Below are positions 1 to 11,342 of a DNA stretch of 64,000 nucleotides, one piece after another. This stretch comes from Xiphydria camelus (taxonomy: Eukaryota; Arthropoda; Insecta; Hymenoptera; Xiphydriidae): the NCBI GenBank assembly GCA_963678675.1, contig OY783197.1, forward strand, positions 7,137,143 through 7,201,142. Direction: 5' to 3'. The stretch's first letter is position 1. The number at the start of each line of letters is the position of its first letter. The notes beneath the pieces are model-generated. The model had not been told where the DNA came from. It worked only from the letters and a program-made list of their open reading frames with translations, and made no database searches. The translations under genes and the position numbers were made by a program.

Positions 1-625
1 CTTCTGGCGCCTCGGTCGGTCTTCCCGCTGTCCCCTCGGCTTTTTCCGACTTTCCTGATCCGACGGCGCCCGAATCATCCCCCCGCGTGCTCCACCTCCT
101 CTTCCACTGCCCATCTTCTCCTAACCTCACCTTTTCTTTTAACTTTTTTGAAACCCTCCTTTGAAATCTAGAGCAGTCCCCTCTCTTCCTCCTGCGTGTT
201 CTTGCTGGCGGCACGCTCTGCTCTCCCCTGATCCGAAAAATCGCTGCGATTATCCTGTAATATCGCTGTATCGGCACTGTTTCCTGCGATCGATCCGCGA
301 CGCGTCTAGTCGTAACCGGCTTCCGCATGGAACTCCGTTATTTGCCATTGGACTCCCATTAGTTACCATTGGAACAAAATACCACTTAAATGTTCCCAGT
401 AACTTGCCATTGGTCCTCCATTGGTAACGAATGGGAATACATACCCTTCAATATTTCCCACTGATTTGCCAGTGGATTCCCATTTATATTGAATGGTAGA
501 AAGTGCCAGTTCATTTTTCCCTCTGAATTTCCATTGCGATCCCATTGATTACCTTTAAGTCCCATTCATTACCATTAAACACTCAATGGAAAACTTTGCC
601 AAGGGATAGAAGGAAAAAATGTATG

Positions 626-627
<2 letters not shown>
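1..627. other. Unassigned, with degenerate CCATT-rich short repeats
   Basis: No gene is supported. The first 160 bases are pyrimidine-rich. From about 330 to 590 there is a run of loosely repeated CCATTGG/CCATT-type words spaced about 15-20 bases apart, on one strand, suggesting a very degenerate short tandem repeat. Confidence 0.4.

Positions 628-678
<51 letters not shown>
628..678. repeat. (CT)n microsatellite
   Basis: About 25 uninterrupted CT units. The Ser-Leu and Arg-Glu runs in ORFs crossing it are artefacts of the repeat. Confidence 0.97.
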
Positions 679-680
<2 letters not shown>

Positions 681-1195
681 ACTCTTTTTGGACTCATCTT
701 TCTTTTTCTGCTTTTTTGAATGTTTGTGCATGATAAGCTCTTGAAAACTGTAATGTTTTTTACGTTTCAACAATTAGTTGAACTCACACATTCGCTTAGG
801 ATAACCCGTGATTTTCCGCAAAATGTATACAAAAGGTGGACAAGCCTCCCTGTGCTGTGTGCGATCCTGTGTTCCAACACATCCCATGAATTCAGTTCTA
901 GAACGCATCTGACTGGCACATGCGCATTAAATAATTCTCAACTAGTTCCAGGACGGTTCTAGAACTGTCCTAAAATGCTTGTTGGAACGAACCTATCAAG
1001 TGCGACGGGGGAAAGCAGAGAGACTCGACCGTGTCGCTATTGGTACACGCATTCGATAGAGTTCACGCCCATCTCGCAGCAGATCCATAAACCGCCGGTA
1101 TAAACGAGATGAAAAGAAACACAGCATTATACAATGATTCCACTCACATTTAAAGAAAAATTAAATAGAAACAACTGAACATTTATTTATATAAG
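679..1195. other. No feature recognised
   Basis: Only short open frames. An imperfect inverted pair around TTCTAGAAC (about 895 and 955) hints at an old small hairpin element, but nothing firmer can be said. Confidence 0.4.
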
Positions 1196-1740
1196 AGGTG
1201 TACAACTTTGCTTCCGCCGTTTTTTCCCTAAATTCGAGGCTTTATTGTAAAAAACTGGTTACACATTTACGGTTCAAGGTACTGTCACTCAATGATCGTG
1301 TCAATTCTTCTTGATTTTGACACGAGTCTTCATCAAGTAATGTCTCCAATTCTGCATCTTCGAAAACCTATCACCACTATGCCAGTCTTCGACGTGAAAA
1401 TCACCGTTCTCGAAGCGTTGAAACCACTCACGGCACGTTCTTTCACTAATAGCGGCCTCATCATAAGTATTTGAGAGCATTCGAAGAGCCTCAGTTGCAG
1501 ATTTCTTCATATTGAAGCGGAAAATTAAAACTTCCCGCAAATGACGAGAATTGGCTCCTAAACTGACATTTTCAATCGAGAATAACTTTATGATGCAGAC
1601 ATAAATCGATTAATGTTTCTATGGGGTTATGTTGACAGATGCCCAAGTTTATTGTGTGACGTCTATGATTTGTTTATTTCGACCATTACTTACCGCTAAA
1701 GCTATCTATAGGAAAACGGCGAAAGCAAAATTGTACATCT
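1196..1740 (-). mobile_element. Deleted mariner element with inverted ends
   Basis: Left end 1196-1227 and right end 1711-1740 are imperfect inverted copies built on TTTGCTTCCGCCGTTTT. The 79-codon minus-strand ORF (1540-1301) contains MKKSATEALRMLSNTYDEAA and CREWFQRFENGDF, the N-terminal helix-turn-helix typical of mariner (SETMAR-like) transposases. It then shifts frame: another frame continues with an EDSCQ-like stretch for a few codons. The entire DDD catalytic part is missing, so this is a short internally deleted, non-autonomous copy. A related end sequence occurs again at about 9920-9960. Confidence 0.8.
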
Positions 1741-1930
1741 AATATAATATAATATTACTAACTAAATATTTTATTGGCTTAAGTAATATGTATTTGTTTT
1801 AGTAAGATTTATTTGAAGCAGTTTTATTGGCCGAAGTTGATATATTAAAATTTATTTTTAATAATATTTTGTTGCGACAAATAAATATTACTTGAGTCAA
1901 TAAAGTATTTAGTTTGTAATATATAAATAA
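1741..1930. repeat. AT-rich hairpin element
   Basis: Arms at about 1753-1797 and 1876-1920 are imperfect inverted copies (CTAAATATTTTATTGGCTT against its diverged complement), separated by about 80 bases. Looks like a small MITE; family unknown. Confidence 0.6.
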
Positions 1931-1936
1931 ATATTC

Positions 1937-2415
1937 AATTCGTCGGTTGAGAAGAATACTATCCTAAGTCCTTTTCTATTAGTTTTGAGTATTACGCATT
2001 TGAAAGTTTTATTGCCCTATAACGAAGACAATTCTGGGCAATTTTTGTTCGCCATACGGCTTCTTAGGACATTGGACAGTATTGCACAAACTAGAATTAA
2101 CCTGTCAGCACTCGCGCTATGGGCATTTCTCTCACGCAAATTTTCATGGTGGGTATAGGAAACTTTTACAAAAATCATCCAAATGCTTCGGGAATTTTTT
2201 ATCCTTAAACAACTATTCCTCTTTCTTTCAGTGTAAATTAAAAAACAAAAAGTTTCAGTCAAATTCGAAAACAAAATTTTTTTCCTATGCCATGAAAATT
2301 TGCGTGAGAGAAATGCTTATAGCGCGAGTGCTGACGGGTTAAATAGGAATATTATGTCAATAACTCATTTTTCAAAAAATGGACATAGGATAGGATTGTT
2401 CTCAGCCGACGAATT
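1937..2415. repeat. Foldback element with GTCAGCACTCGCGCTAT arms
   Basis: The ends AATTCGTCGG... (1937) and ...CCGACGAATT (2415) are inverted. The arms (to about 2165, and from about 2255) share GTCAGCACTCGCGCTAT, TTTCTCTCACGCAAATTTTC and an ATAGGA block. Located just 160 bp from the receptor exon acceptor side (downstream intron). No coding capacity. Confidence 0.75.
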
Positions 2416-2574
2416 AATACTACTAAAATTTCTCTCAGTATACTAATGAGTTATTAAACAACTATAATTTACAATTAATTGTGAAAATATGGAGAGAGCT
2501 TTATAGGGGTGCTACTTCAAAATTGGATTACTACTTATAGAGCGAAAATATAAACAAATAGAAATGTTCCTCAC

Positions 2575-2758
2575 CTGAAGAACTCATCGCCGGTGTGCCA
2601 CCTGGACTCGCCAATTTCCTCGCAACTCAAATGAGTGTTTAAGCTCAAATTCCGATTCTTGGGGTCGTTGACAAAATCTTCGACACCGTAAGCGTAAACC
2701 TTTATCGCCGTGGTAATTTCGTTCACGAGACTCGGGCTGCTCGTATCGAAGTGGACAC
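2575..2758 (-). CDS. Nmdar2: NMDA-type glutamate receptor subunit 2, internal exon (N-terminal domain)
   Basis: This 184-bp internal exon encodes about 61 residues of the extracellular amino-terminal domain of an insect NMDA receptor subunit, a ligand-gated cation channel of neurons. The translation begins GVHFDTSSPSLVNEI and includes VYAYGVEDF and GDEFFR, which I recognise from insect NMDA receptor 2 proteins. On the minus strand the acceptor reads TTCTTCGACAG before 2758 and the donor GTGAGG follows 2575. The exon enters in phase 1 and leaves in phase 2. Its first two bases complete the glycine codon opened by the exon at 32113-32527, giving MLG-VHF, which is strong evidence that the two are spliced together. 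No stop or frameshift is seen. The following exon lies outside the window. Confidence is high for the family and exon limits; subunit 2 rather than another NMDA subunit is from memory. Confidence 0.9.
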
Positions 2759-3047
2759 CTGTCGAAGAAACGTAGCACATGTGATGTGTCACGAACGCCT
2801 TTTACCACGTGCAATATTAGTGAATTGATATGTGGAGTAGCGACTTTAGCAGCCGATCGACAGTATAATGGTTAAGGCTGATTATAGATATAAGAATTAT
2901 CAAAATTAAGCCATGTCAATTTTTGACGGTTACAATAAATCATTCGATATAGCTTCGTATGTAAATTATAGTGGAATATCGTAGAAGAAAATGCGAGAGA
3001 GAAAAGAAGGAAAGTGAATAGTATTCCAAGTAAAACTATACTCTCAG

Positions 3048-4447
3048 AAATGTGCGCTTGCCGCAAATGGAATTCTAATCTCTGCAAATACAGGGAGGCG
3101 CAGAGGAAACGCATGTTTTTTGAATGGCTAGTATTTGGCAAAGAGAGGGGTGACGATCGCACCGCTATGCCCGTGAACAGCTCATTTAATGCAGTTTTAG
3201 TAGCCATGGCACCGTGGACCTTGGAGCATCGTGTGCTTGCCGTCGAGTAATTTTTTAAAAACAGTGATTCTGTGGTAACTGTGCAACGTCTTTTCCATCG
3301 ACAGTTTGATGTTGAACGCCGAGGGGCAATTCCAGATCGAAACACGATACTCCGATGGGTTGAAGGATTTAGAACTACCGGATCTGTTTTGAAGAGGAAA
3401 CCACCTGGCCTTCCTCGTGCCGTTCGGACACCAGACAATGTTGAAAGTGTGAGAAGGGCGGTTCTTGCTAGTCCTCAATGTTCCACTAGGCGCCAAGCTT
3501 CAGCTCTGAGTATGTCTCGTCGATCGTTACAACGCATTCTGCACGATTGTGCAACGGTTAATCGAACGGGTTTTTGCACAGCGCAGAGAGTTTTGTGCGA
3601 TAATGAGTGCCATTTATGCTGATGATCCTGATGCCGTGATAATGATGAGTGACGAAGCATATTTCCATTTAGATGTGTATGTAAATAAGCAGAACTGTAG
3701 GTACTGGGCGGCAGAGAATCCAGGAGAGCTGCACCAAAGACCTCTCCATAGTGCGAAAGTGACAGTGTGGTGCGGAATTTCTAAATTAGGGATCGTTGGT
3801 TCCTACTTTTTTGAAGAGGAGGAAAGAGCAGTAACAGTAACTTCAGCACGTTATATTGACATGATACAACATTTCTTGTTACCACAACTTTAACAGTGAA
3901 AAATGAATATGGGAGAACTGTGGTTCCAACAAGACGGTGCCACCGCTCACACGGCGAGAGAGCATCGATTTAATGTGTTCAACAAATGTTTCCTCAACAT
4001 GTGATATCCCGTTTTGGCAATGTTTCTTGGCCCCCACGTTCTTCAGATTTATCTGCATGTGACTTTTTTTTGTGGGGTTACCTTATGTCTAGAGTGTACG
4101 CAAACACACCTCGTACGACACAGGAACTGAAGGTTGCTATTCGCCAAGAAATCACAGGAATACCTGAACAAATGTTTGTGAGAGTGTTGCACAACTTTCA
4201 AGAGAGGCTGCAGATGTGTGAACGCGAACAAGGGCGACACCTATCTGACGTTATTTTCCATTAATAATTTTAAAGTGCACTTGTATTCCATCATTAGCTG
4301 TATTCCTAAAAAAATGTACCTTCAAAATAAACAAAGTTATGCTTAAGTAAAAAACATGCGTTTCCTCTACCCCACCCTGCAGAACTTTCCTTGCTAGAAG
4401 ATTTTATTTCCAGCAAATAGGATTCTATTTGTGGCAAGCGCACATTT
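3048..4447 (+). mobile_element. Tc/mariner-like transposon (DUF4817 type) with inverted ends
   Basis: The ends at about 3048-3122 and 4348-4447 are inverted copies sharing AAATGTGCGCTTGCC and GAGGAAACGCATGTTTTTT. Between them lies the degenerate transposase listed separately. Length is about 1.4 kb, usual for an IS630/Tc1-mariner element. The target duplication is not clear. Confidence 0.8.
3206..4264 (+). pseudogene. Broken IS630/Tc1-mariner-type transposase with DUF4817-like N terminus
   Basis: Reading starts at the ATG at 3206 (MAPWTLEHRVLAVE) and meets a stop at 3248. It continues as VQRLFHRQFDVERRGAIPDR and KRKPPGLPRAVRTPDNVE, the DNA-binding part. A frame change with loss of about ten codons occurs near 3550-3560, then AQRREFCAIM and MSDEAYFHLD follow, with the first catalytic Asp. 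A stop follows LLPQL (3893), then WFQQDGATAHT with the second Asp, another frame change, then PPRSSDLSACDFFLW with the third Asp (DD34D spacing) and the C terminus DVIFH before the stop at 4262. All three catalytic residues survive but at least four lesions make it inactive. The family is recognised from many insect genomes. Confidence 0.9.
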
Positions 4448-6342
4448 TTTAAAGTGTAAAAATGCACTTGAAGGCTGCACAGTTGGTGGAGTAAAAACAG
4501 TGAATTCGGTACTTTCATTAATTTTTGTTATCGTAGATTTGAAAACTTCGAATACAATTATTTACCCCGTATTTTTTCATTGCTCATTTTCGGCCTCATT
4601 TAAGCTGGAAAACAATATTTAAAAATGTAAAACACGTTATCGTATTGTCTATCTCTCGCGTTCGTCGCTTAGTATAAGTAGGAGAGAGTGGGCGAATTGT
4701 GCGCACTTAAGGGTGATACATTGCTGTTGAGTGATTTTTGGAATTAGAATCAATATAAGCACGGGAATAGAAGCTCTAAATATTGTTTCATTATTATACA
4801 TCCTCATACTAAACAACTTTTCATCAGCTGATATCGTATTTTGCATAAAGGGAAAAAGTGCAAAGGCGAAAAATCTTTCGTGTGTCGAATAATAGATAAT
4901 GTCATTTTTGTGCGCAGAACAAAAAATACAGGAAATAACGGAATGAAATGAATATTTTATGGAATATTAATATGGAAATGAGAAAATGTACTCAGCGAAT
5001 GATCAATTTATTGAAAATTAGTAACAACATTAGGAAAATTATTACTTTCTCAGACAAAAATTAAAGATATAGGTAATTCTCAACTTCATCAGCATGCTTT
5101 CTTTTAGGTAGATACGTCTGATCTAACAACATAATCCGAGAGTACGCGAAAACAGAAATAGTCACACATGTGCACAAGAAGTAATTCTATGCATTTGAGA
5201 ATGCCTGCGCACAATTACCCGCTGTGAACTAATTGGATTTTAAAAACAACCACTTATAGACTTTTTATCAGAAAGAAATGAATAATATTGTAGCTCAAAA
5301 ATCGCGCAAAATAACATACCTTAGTAAAACGTGTAAAATTAAATAAACAAATTAAAATTATGGATTTACCGCCTCATTTCTTAGACCTCCAAAATCACAT
5401 AAAGACAGAAGATTTCACTCTTTTCAACTTCTGTTATTAGTGATGTTTCAAATTGATATAACTTACAGTTATATCGAAGGCTAGAAAGTTCGTCTCGTTA
5501 AAAGTTCCGGTAACGGAGAGCCTCTGACATCGCGATGTTCAGCATTTCGTAAATTCGATGATAAGTAGAGAATCGCGGCACATTCAAGTGGCTCCAAATT
5601 CAGTTGACATTGCAGAATACCTGTCAAAAACAATAATACTGACGAAATATGAAGAAAAACTCTGGCGATAAAATATTTTACAAATCACTACGTAACTTGC
5701 AAACCTCCATTGGGACAATGAAACTTAAGATACTGGAAAGCAGATCTTTCTTCGTAGATATTTAAAGATGCTAAAAAATATTGTGGGTGAATCTTGCAAA
5801 AACGCGCATTAGTCTGTACTCAATAAGAAAAATATCTAAAAAATACAGAATTGTATAACTTTCCTACACTCAGTTTAGCAGAAATATATTTTGAAGGGAT
5901 TCAGTAAGTTGTTTTTTTAGTTTTTATTATTTTGTATTATATTTTTCTCAGATTTGCTTCTAAATATCATTCCCGTGCTTTGTCCCTAGAGCGGGTTATC
6001 TGCAATAATGTGGAGCAGTTCAGTAGAAAGTGAGTGTATTCAATTATTTTCTGATGGGAGTAGAGAAGCAAACTCCAAATATTCCAATCAAGCCACAGAG
6101 AACAGAATTTTTTATAATTTTTAAAAATTTACATTAATTTCAAGTTCGTACCTGGGATATATCGTCACTCCCGTGTTGCAATCGTTAAATTGAAATCAAA
6201 TGGTGGGGATAACATGCAACGAATTGCTAACCGCTTTAATAGGCGTGGGAAGACCTGTTTAGTCGCGCTCAGGCAGTCAAAGGGAAAAGTTTATTCTAAA
6301 TTCGTGTCATACGTTGCAATTCTGTCTGAATTTTGTAGATGT
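4448..6342. other. AT-rich intronic sequence, nothing recognised
   Basis: Short ORFs only, without recognisable motifs. A small palindrome sits near 5456-5478 (ATATAACTTACAGTTATAT). Confidence 0.5.
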
Positions 6343-7623
6343 AACTACACTACGCAAGAAAATTATCGCAACAACTTATTTTACTCTAAAAATGGTCAAA
6401 CTTCGGAAGCCCGTAGCACAGCGAAAAATCATCGTATCCCTATCTTTTTTTCTAAATTAAAGCTTAAAATCTCAGCTTTACTATCCCAAAGTGTATTTTT
6501 CGATTTAAAGCACCGAGAGATTAAGAGACCCTGAAAATCAAGGTCATTTTTTGAAACTTAAAAATTTGCAAAGTTTGCGCATTGACGCGGAGTTACAAAA
6601 TTTTTTTTCAAATTCTGATCACATAAATGAAAGTTCAACTCTTTACCTTTAATTAAAAAGAAAAATTTTTACTTTCCGATTTTTCTATGCCATTCTACAG
6701 CGTTTTAAATAAAAAAACTGAAAATCCCATTTTTTTCCCGTGTTACAGGGCCCAGGTAACGCGACAAATAATCATATTTTTTTAAGACAAATGCATGGGC
6801 TTTATTGGGGCATCGAAATGCATCGCTTTCATATGAATTTTTTCTCAAAGAACAGATGATGGCCTACAAAATTGTTCGATGTTCAGGAGTGAAAATACCG
6901 TTCGAACACGAAACTTCCTATAGAACTCGTCCAGGTACACTTGTACAGTAAGTTATATAACATACGTGCAATACCTTTTCGGCGACCTCTAACTTGGCCC
7001 CAATATCCCGATTAACTCGCAATCAACGTCTAACTTGGCCCCAATACCCAGTGTTAACTTACGAACGGCTTCTATGTAACTTCGCCCTAAAGTCCCCATC
7101 TCAATACCAAAATCCCTGAAGAAGTAGTCCAGGTATACCTGGACCCAATATACGACCTCCAATAATTCAAAACAAAAATTTATAAGTTCCAAAAAATTAC
7201 GCAATTGATGTTCAGTTAAGTAATACTCCCAAAAACCGGGATTTTCAGTTTTTTTATTTAAAACGCTGTAGAATGCCGTAGAAAAATCGGAAAGTAAAAT
7301 TTTTATTTTAAATTAAAGGTAAAGAGTTGAACTTTCATTTTCTGTGATCAGAATTTGAAAAAAAAATGTTGTAACTCCGTGTCAATGCGCAAACTTTGCA
7401 AATTTTTAAGTTTCAAAAGATGACCTTGATTTTCAGGGTCTCTTAATCTCTCGGTGCTTTAAATCGAAAAATAAACTTTGGGATAGTAAGCTGAGATTTT
7501 AAGCTTTAATTTAAAAAAAAAGATAGGGATACGATGATTTTTCGCTGTGCTACGGGCTTCCGAAGTTTGACAATTTTTAGAGTAAAATATGTTGTTGCGA
7601 TAATTTTGTTGCGTAGTGTAGTT
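6343..7623. mobile_element. Foldback element with ~400-bp arms
   Basis: Left arm about 6343-6745 and right arm about 7230-7623 are inverted copies beginning AACTACACTACGCAA and sharing AGCACCGAGAGATTAAGAG and TTTGCGCATTGACGCGGAG (with small differences). The 480-bp centre holds two direct copies of TCTAACTTGGCCCCAATA (about 6989 and 7029). The 114-aa and 69-aa ORFs over the arms are not conserved-looking. The superfamily is unknown. Confidence 0.8.
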
Positions 7624-8339
7624 CAACATCATTCCCATGGTAAGTGTTTTTTACCTCAAAAATCAATTAAACAATTCGATTCTTTGTTCATTTTATTCCT
7701 AAAATCTTATTTTGTTCACCAAAATATTAATTTTGCATTTTAATGGAAAATCGCTAAAATAATGGCACGAAAATCTCAAAAACATCATTCCCGTGGCCAT
7801 CATTCCCGTGAAAGGCTAATAATTATTGATCTCTACTTAGTAATTTTTTACTTAGAAACTATTAGCGTTAAGCTGTTTTTATTGTTGTTAAAAAAATAGG
7901 TAGTTCAGTTCCTACAGTTATAATGTGTTAACGTTAGACTATACATTCTCAAAAACATTTTGTTTTGCTCTGGTATATTTTCTATTAAGAGTTTTATGTT
8001 TGAAATCTGGTATTTGTGTTATTTGTGAACAGGAAATAAATTTTTATATTAATTAAAAATCAAGTTTGCGTCTTTACCATGCTAACCTCTCATTCGCGTG
8101 ATACCTATTTTTCTGAAATCATGAAAATCTCAATTAATATGTAAAATTAGACTAGTTCATGTATAGGCCATGCTAATAAATCACTCTGAGACTCCTTTTA
8201 TCAATTTTTCATTATCCTTACTCACAAAAAAAATGTAAGTACAAAATGAGCTCCACCGGAGTACATTTTTGTGAGATTCACCCATTGTACAGAAGAAAGA
8301 GACCCAAGAATTCTACGCTTAGAGGGCACAGCTTCTAAA
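7624..8339. other. Intronic sequence with small repeats
   Basis: Three copies of CATCATTCCC(A/G)TG occur at about 7628, 7782 and 7798. An imperfect hairpin (TCACAAAAA ... TTTTTGTGA) spans about 8221-8275. No gene. Confidence 0.45.
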
Positions 8340-9000
8340 ACGAGGTATAGATTTCAAGTTCGACGTGCACCTATTCGTAGATTCCCGTGTCCAAGTACGT
8401 GAAACCAGAATTTTCGAAGTTCATGTCTAGCGCTTTCGTAGCTTTCGGGCTCTGGGTATATCTCCTGGACTTTTTCCGGGACATTCTCCGGGACGTTTTC
8501 CGAGATATTTCCCAGGCCTTTCACTGGGATGTATGGTTTCATCGTACGTTTCCAACTCCAAATGTATCCGTTCGTAGTTTTCCGCGTTCAAGTGTACGGC
8601 ACCGTAGTTTTCTAAGTTGAGGTACAGCGTATCGTACGTTTCCGGATCTAGGTGCTCTTCAACGTTTTTCGCATCTAGGTATACTGTGACGTAGTTTTCA
8701 AAACCTTGGTTGAGAGCACCGCAAGTTTTATGCTGCAGGTGGATCCCATCATAGTCTCCCGTGGAAAACTATGAAAGAATCCATCTCGAGCCTGAAACTT
8801 CCGGTGCCCTCTACTTGGGCTTTAAAAACTACATTACGGTGTACCTGGATGCGAAAAACTATAAAGGGAGCTTTCCTATAAAGGGAACTATATACCTGGA
8901 GCCGGAAACGTACGATGCGCTGTACCTCGATTTAGAAAACTACGGTGGTACACCTGGATGCGGGAGACTATGAAGACATCCACCTGGGGCCCGAAACCTA
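8340..9000. repeat. Head-to-head 30-bp coding-like minisatellite (NYxxVYLDxE decapeptide)
   Basis: On the minus strand from about 8760 down to 8540 the translation repeats a ten-residue unit, for example ENYVTVYLDAK, ETYDTLYLNLE, NYGAVHLNAE, NYERIHLELE. From about 8763 the plus strand reads the same kind of unit outward: NYERIHLEPE, NYITVYLDAK, TYDALYLDLE. The period is 30 bp. Codons vary synonymously between units (Leu as CTG, CTC, CTA, TTG and TTA), so the unit seems once to have been conserved as protein. Left of 8540 the minus frame shifts and another repetitive stretch follows (ENVPENVPEKV, PEPESYESARHEL). Another short run is at 29270-29350. Function is unknown. Confidence 0.7.
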
Positions 9001-9650
9001 TAGTCCAATCAAAATCGCTCGGAACCTAACATTTTAAGTCTGCTCCCTGGTTTTTTGACTGAAGTTACATGAGGTCGGAAACCAAGAAAAAAAATAAAAA
9101 CTACCCTCGGACACGACTTTTTCCAAATATCTCGCGAAGACTAAATAAAATGAAAAAATGTTTTAAGTAAAAGTGATAGGGTAGGTGAAAGTATGTAAAA
9201 AAGGTTATATGACTTTTTCATTTTTATGCAATATCCTAATCGTAAGAAATTGAAAAATGCTTATTTTTTACTTTCTTTTTTTCAATTCAAGTAGAAAGAT
9301 GGAATCTATATTCTCAGATAAATTTTTTTCTCTTAAGCATTTTGTACTAAAAATATCGTTGGTCAAAATTGTTTAATTTCAAAATTTGTACAAGAAAATT
9401 ATTTAAAAAATGTTTAAAAATCACCGTTCAATTCCTCATAAAATTACCTTCAGAAAAGTTCTTGGTGACTTTTTCGAACAGGCTATATTGTACGAGAGAG
9501 ATACGTTTTTAGTTAAACTTTCGGGGAGAGCTCTTATTGTTAGTATGACGCCACTGGTTGAAGAACAAGGACAGAAGTATACGTTTGCTCCGTTTTCATC
9601 GGACTCATGTGGAGCGCGCTTGCGCGCATGCGTCAGCACCTAAGCTGACC
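9001..9650 (+). repeat. Dispersed repeat X, copy 1
   Basis: This segment matches 28556-29290 in inverted orientation. Shared landmarks are AATCGCTCGGAACCTAACAT, GGGAGCAGACT (complement), the TTCGAAAAAGT/AGTTATTGGT region and a CATGCGTCAGC-containing end. It directly follows the decapeptide minisatellite in both copies, so the pair probably belongs to one element family. ORF 9410-9643 (77 codons) has no recognised product. Confidence 0.75.
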
Positions 9651-9655
9651 CTTAA

Positions 9656-10233
9656 CCTGTGTGACGTTAGCACGCCCACAACCGAATACAAAATGTTTGA
9701 ATACATGATCGTTTGTCCTTAGTTTGTCTATGATTGCGCATCACTTTGTTTCATTTGTCCAAGGCACTGTTTAGAAGATATTGGGTGGGGAATTATTATA
9801 ACTTCACGTTACGTTATTCCACCCCCATAGTGTAATTTCGAAAATTCAAATGTATGATCGTTCATCCTTTGTTTGTCCATGGTTACCCATCACTTTGTTT
9901 CGTTTTTCTCATACGCCATCTACAGGAAAACGGCGGAAGCTAAGTTGTTCTCCTAATAGTTCCCCGCCCTATATCTTTTTAACGGTGGCTTGGACAAACG
10001 AAACAAGGTGATGGGCAATCATGGACAAACTAAGGACAAATGATCATGCATTTGAATTTTCGAAATTACACTATGGGAGTGCTAACGAGAAGTTAGCACT
10101 CCACCCTATATCTTCTAAATGGTAGCTTGGACAAATGAAATAAAGTGATGGACAATCATGGACAAACAAGGGACAAACGATCATGTACTCAAAACTTTTT
10201 TATTCGGTTGTGGGAGTGCTAACTTCACACAGG
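9656..10233. mobile_element. Double-hairpin MITE, ends CCTGTGTGA
   Basis: Outer arms 9656-9790 and 10095-10233 are inverted (CCTGTGTGACGTTAGCAC; ACAACCGAATA). Inner arms about 9825-9910 and 9975-10085 form a second inverted pair, with TTACACTATGGG and GATCATGCATTTGAATTTT (imperfect). The left flank is TTAA and the right flank TTTA, compatible with a decayed TTAA duplication as in piggyBac-like elements. A mariner-type end (AAAACGGCGGAAGC) sits in the centre at about 9925. Confidence 0.75.
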
Positions 10234-10539
10234 TTTACCCTAACCCTCCTGGGTCTCGCTCTCCGCCGTTTCTTCCCTCACCTGGACCAAAATAGATGTT
10301 ATGCACCATCATGTAGCTATATTATAAAAAAAGTATTGGATTGTTTCGCCCATAAATAAAGTAAAACAACAAGTTTGAATTTCTCAATAATTGTTATTTT
10401 GCATACCGTAAAAGTGCCCATCTTGCAACACGGACGTAACTTGCAACAAACGGCACCATTATAAGTTCGCCTCTGTACAGCACATATCGAAGCGCGCTCG
10501 GCTCGGTCGGTCGGTCGGTCGGTGTAGATTAATCTTATA
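10234..10539. repeat. Unassigned sequence with a (GGTC)n run
   Basis: A short GGTC/TCGG tandem run of about five units occupies 10503-10523. The rest is unremarkable. Confidence 0.6.
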
Positions 10540-10960
10540 CAGGGTGTTCAAAAAGTCCCGGTACGGCTGATTATCTCAGCGGGAAATCATTTTAGAGAAA
10601 AATGTTTAATACAAAACTTTTAGGATTTTTCCATGGCTACCCAATAGTTATATTGGATTTGACCTTGACCATGACCTTCAAGGTCATATCAGGGTCAAAT
10701 TGATTTTTTAAAATGGGAACCCCTATTTTTGATACCGGAAATGAAAAGAGCGGGAAATTTAACGTTCAAATATGTCCTTGACAATTTTTTTTAATATGAC
10801 CTTTATGGTCAGCGGAGGTAAAATTGAGGTCAACTACAGTTCGGCTTCGTACCATGAATGCTATGGGCCCTATACAAATTCTTTTTGATAGTAGGGTTTA
10901 GGATTTTTCCGTGGCTATGCATTGGTGATATTGGATTTGACCTTGATCATGACCTTCATT
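10540..10960 (+). mobile_element. Partial CAGGGTG-end element with AAGGTCA motifs
   Basis: Starts at a TA dinucleotide followed by CAGGGTGTTCAAAAAGTCCC and is rich in AAGGTCA/TGACCTT words. It resembles the left arm of the complete element at 15702-16702 (AAAATGTTT...AAAACATTTAGGA; GGGAACCCCTATTTTT) with divergence. The right end is missing; it abuts the Helitron fragment. Confidence 0.65.
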
Positions 10961-11114
10961 TGAAATTTCTTACATCTGACATAATATTCCAAATCAATTA
11001 CACGAAAAACCCCTTAGTGCCAACCAAATTTAAACGAGGCAAGAATCATCACTGGCAAATTCAAAGGCGAAGGCGTACTCATTCACGCATACTTATGATT
11101 TCAACGATTTAACA

Positions 11115-11342
11115 TTCGAATTCAAGCGGCTCCAGTTCCCTTTGCGTCTTGCCTTTGCTATTACCATCAACAAAGCACAAGGTCAATCGTTGACTATTGC
11201 TGGCTTAAATTTGGAAAATTCATGTTTTTCACACGGCCAATTGTATGTGGCTTGCTCCATAGTTGGCAAACCCAAAAATTTACACGTTTTTACTCACAAT
11301 AAAAAAATAAAAAACATTGTCTATCCGCTGGCTTTAAGATAA
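11115..11342 (+). pseudogene. Helitron PIF1-type helicase, C-terminal remnant
   Basis: About 75 codons remain of the replication helicase of a Helitron. Visible are FEFKRLQFPLRLAFAITINK, AQGQSL (helicase motif with conserved Gln), SHGQLYVACSIVGKPKNL (motif VI region, where an Arg usual after ACS is replaced by Ile) and NIVYPLALR before the stop at 11340. The helicase upstream is lost or unreadable; 10970-11110 holds a garbled continuation. A Helitron 3' terminus follows at 11497, agreeing with the usual order. Confidence 0.85.

Noticed and set aside
545..773. ORFs rich in Ser-Leu and Arg-Glu over 628-678
   Set aside because: They are translations of a (CT)n microsatellite.
2584..2814. Second minus-strand ORF over the receptor exon
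   Set aside because: It is an out-of-frame shadow of the Nmdar2 exon; only the other frame matches the family and the splice phases.
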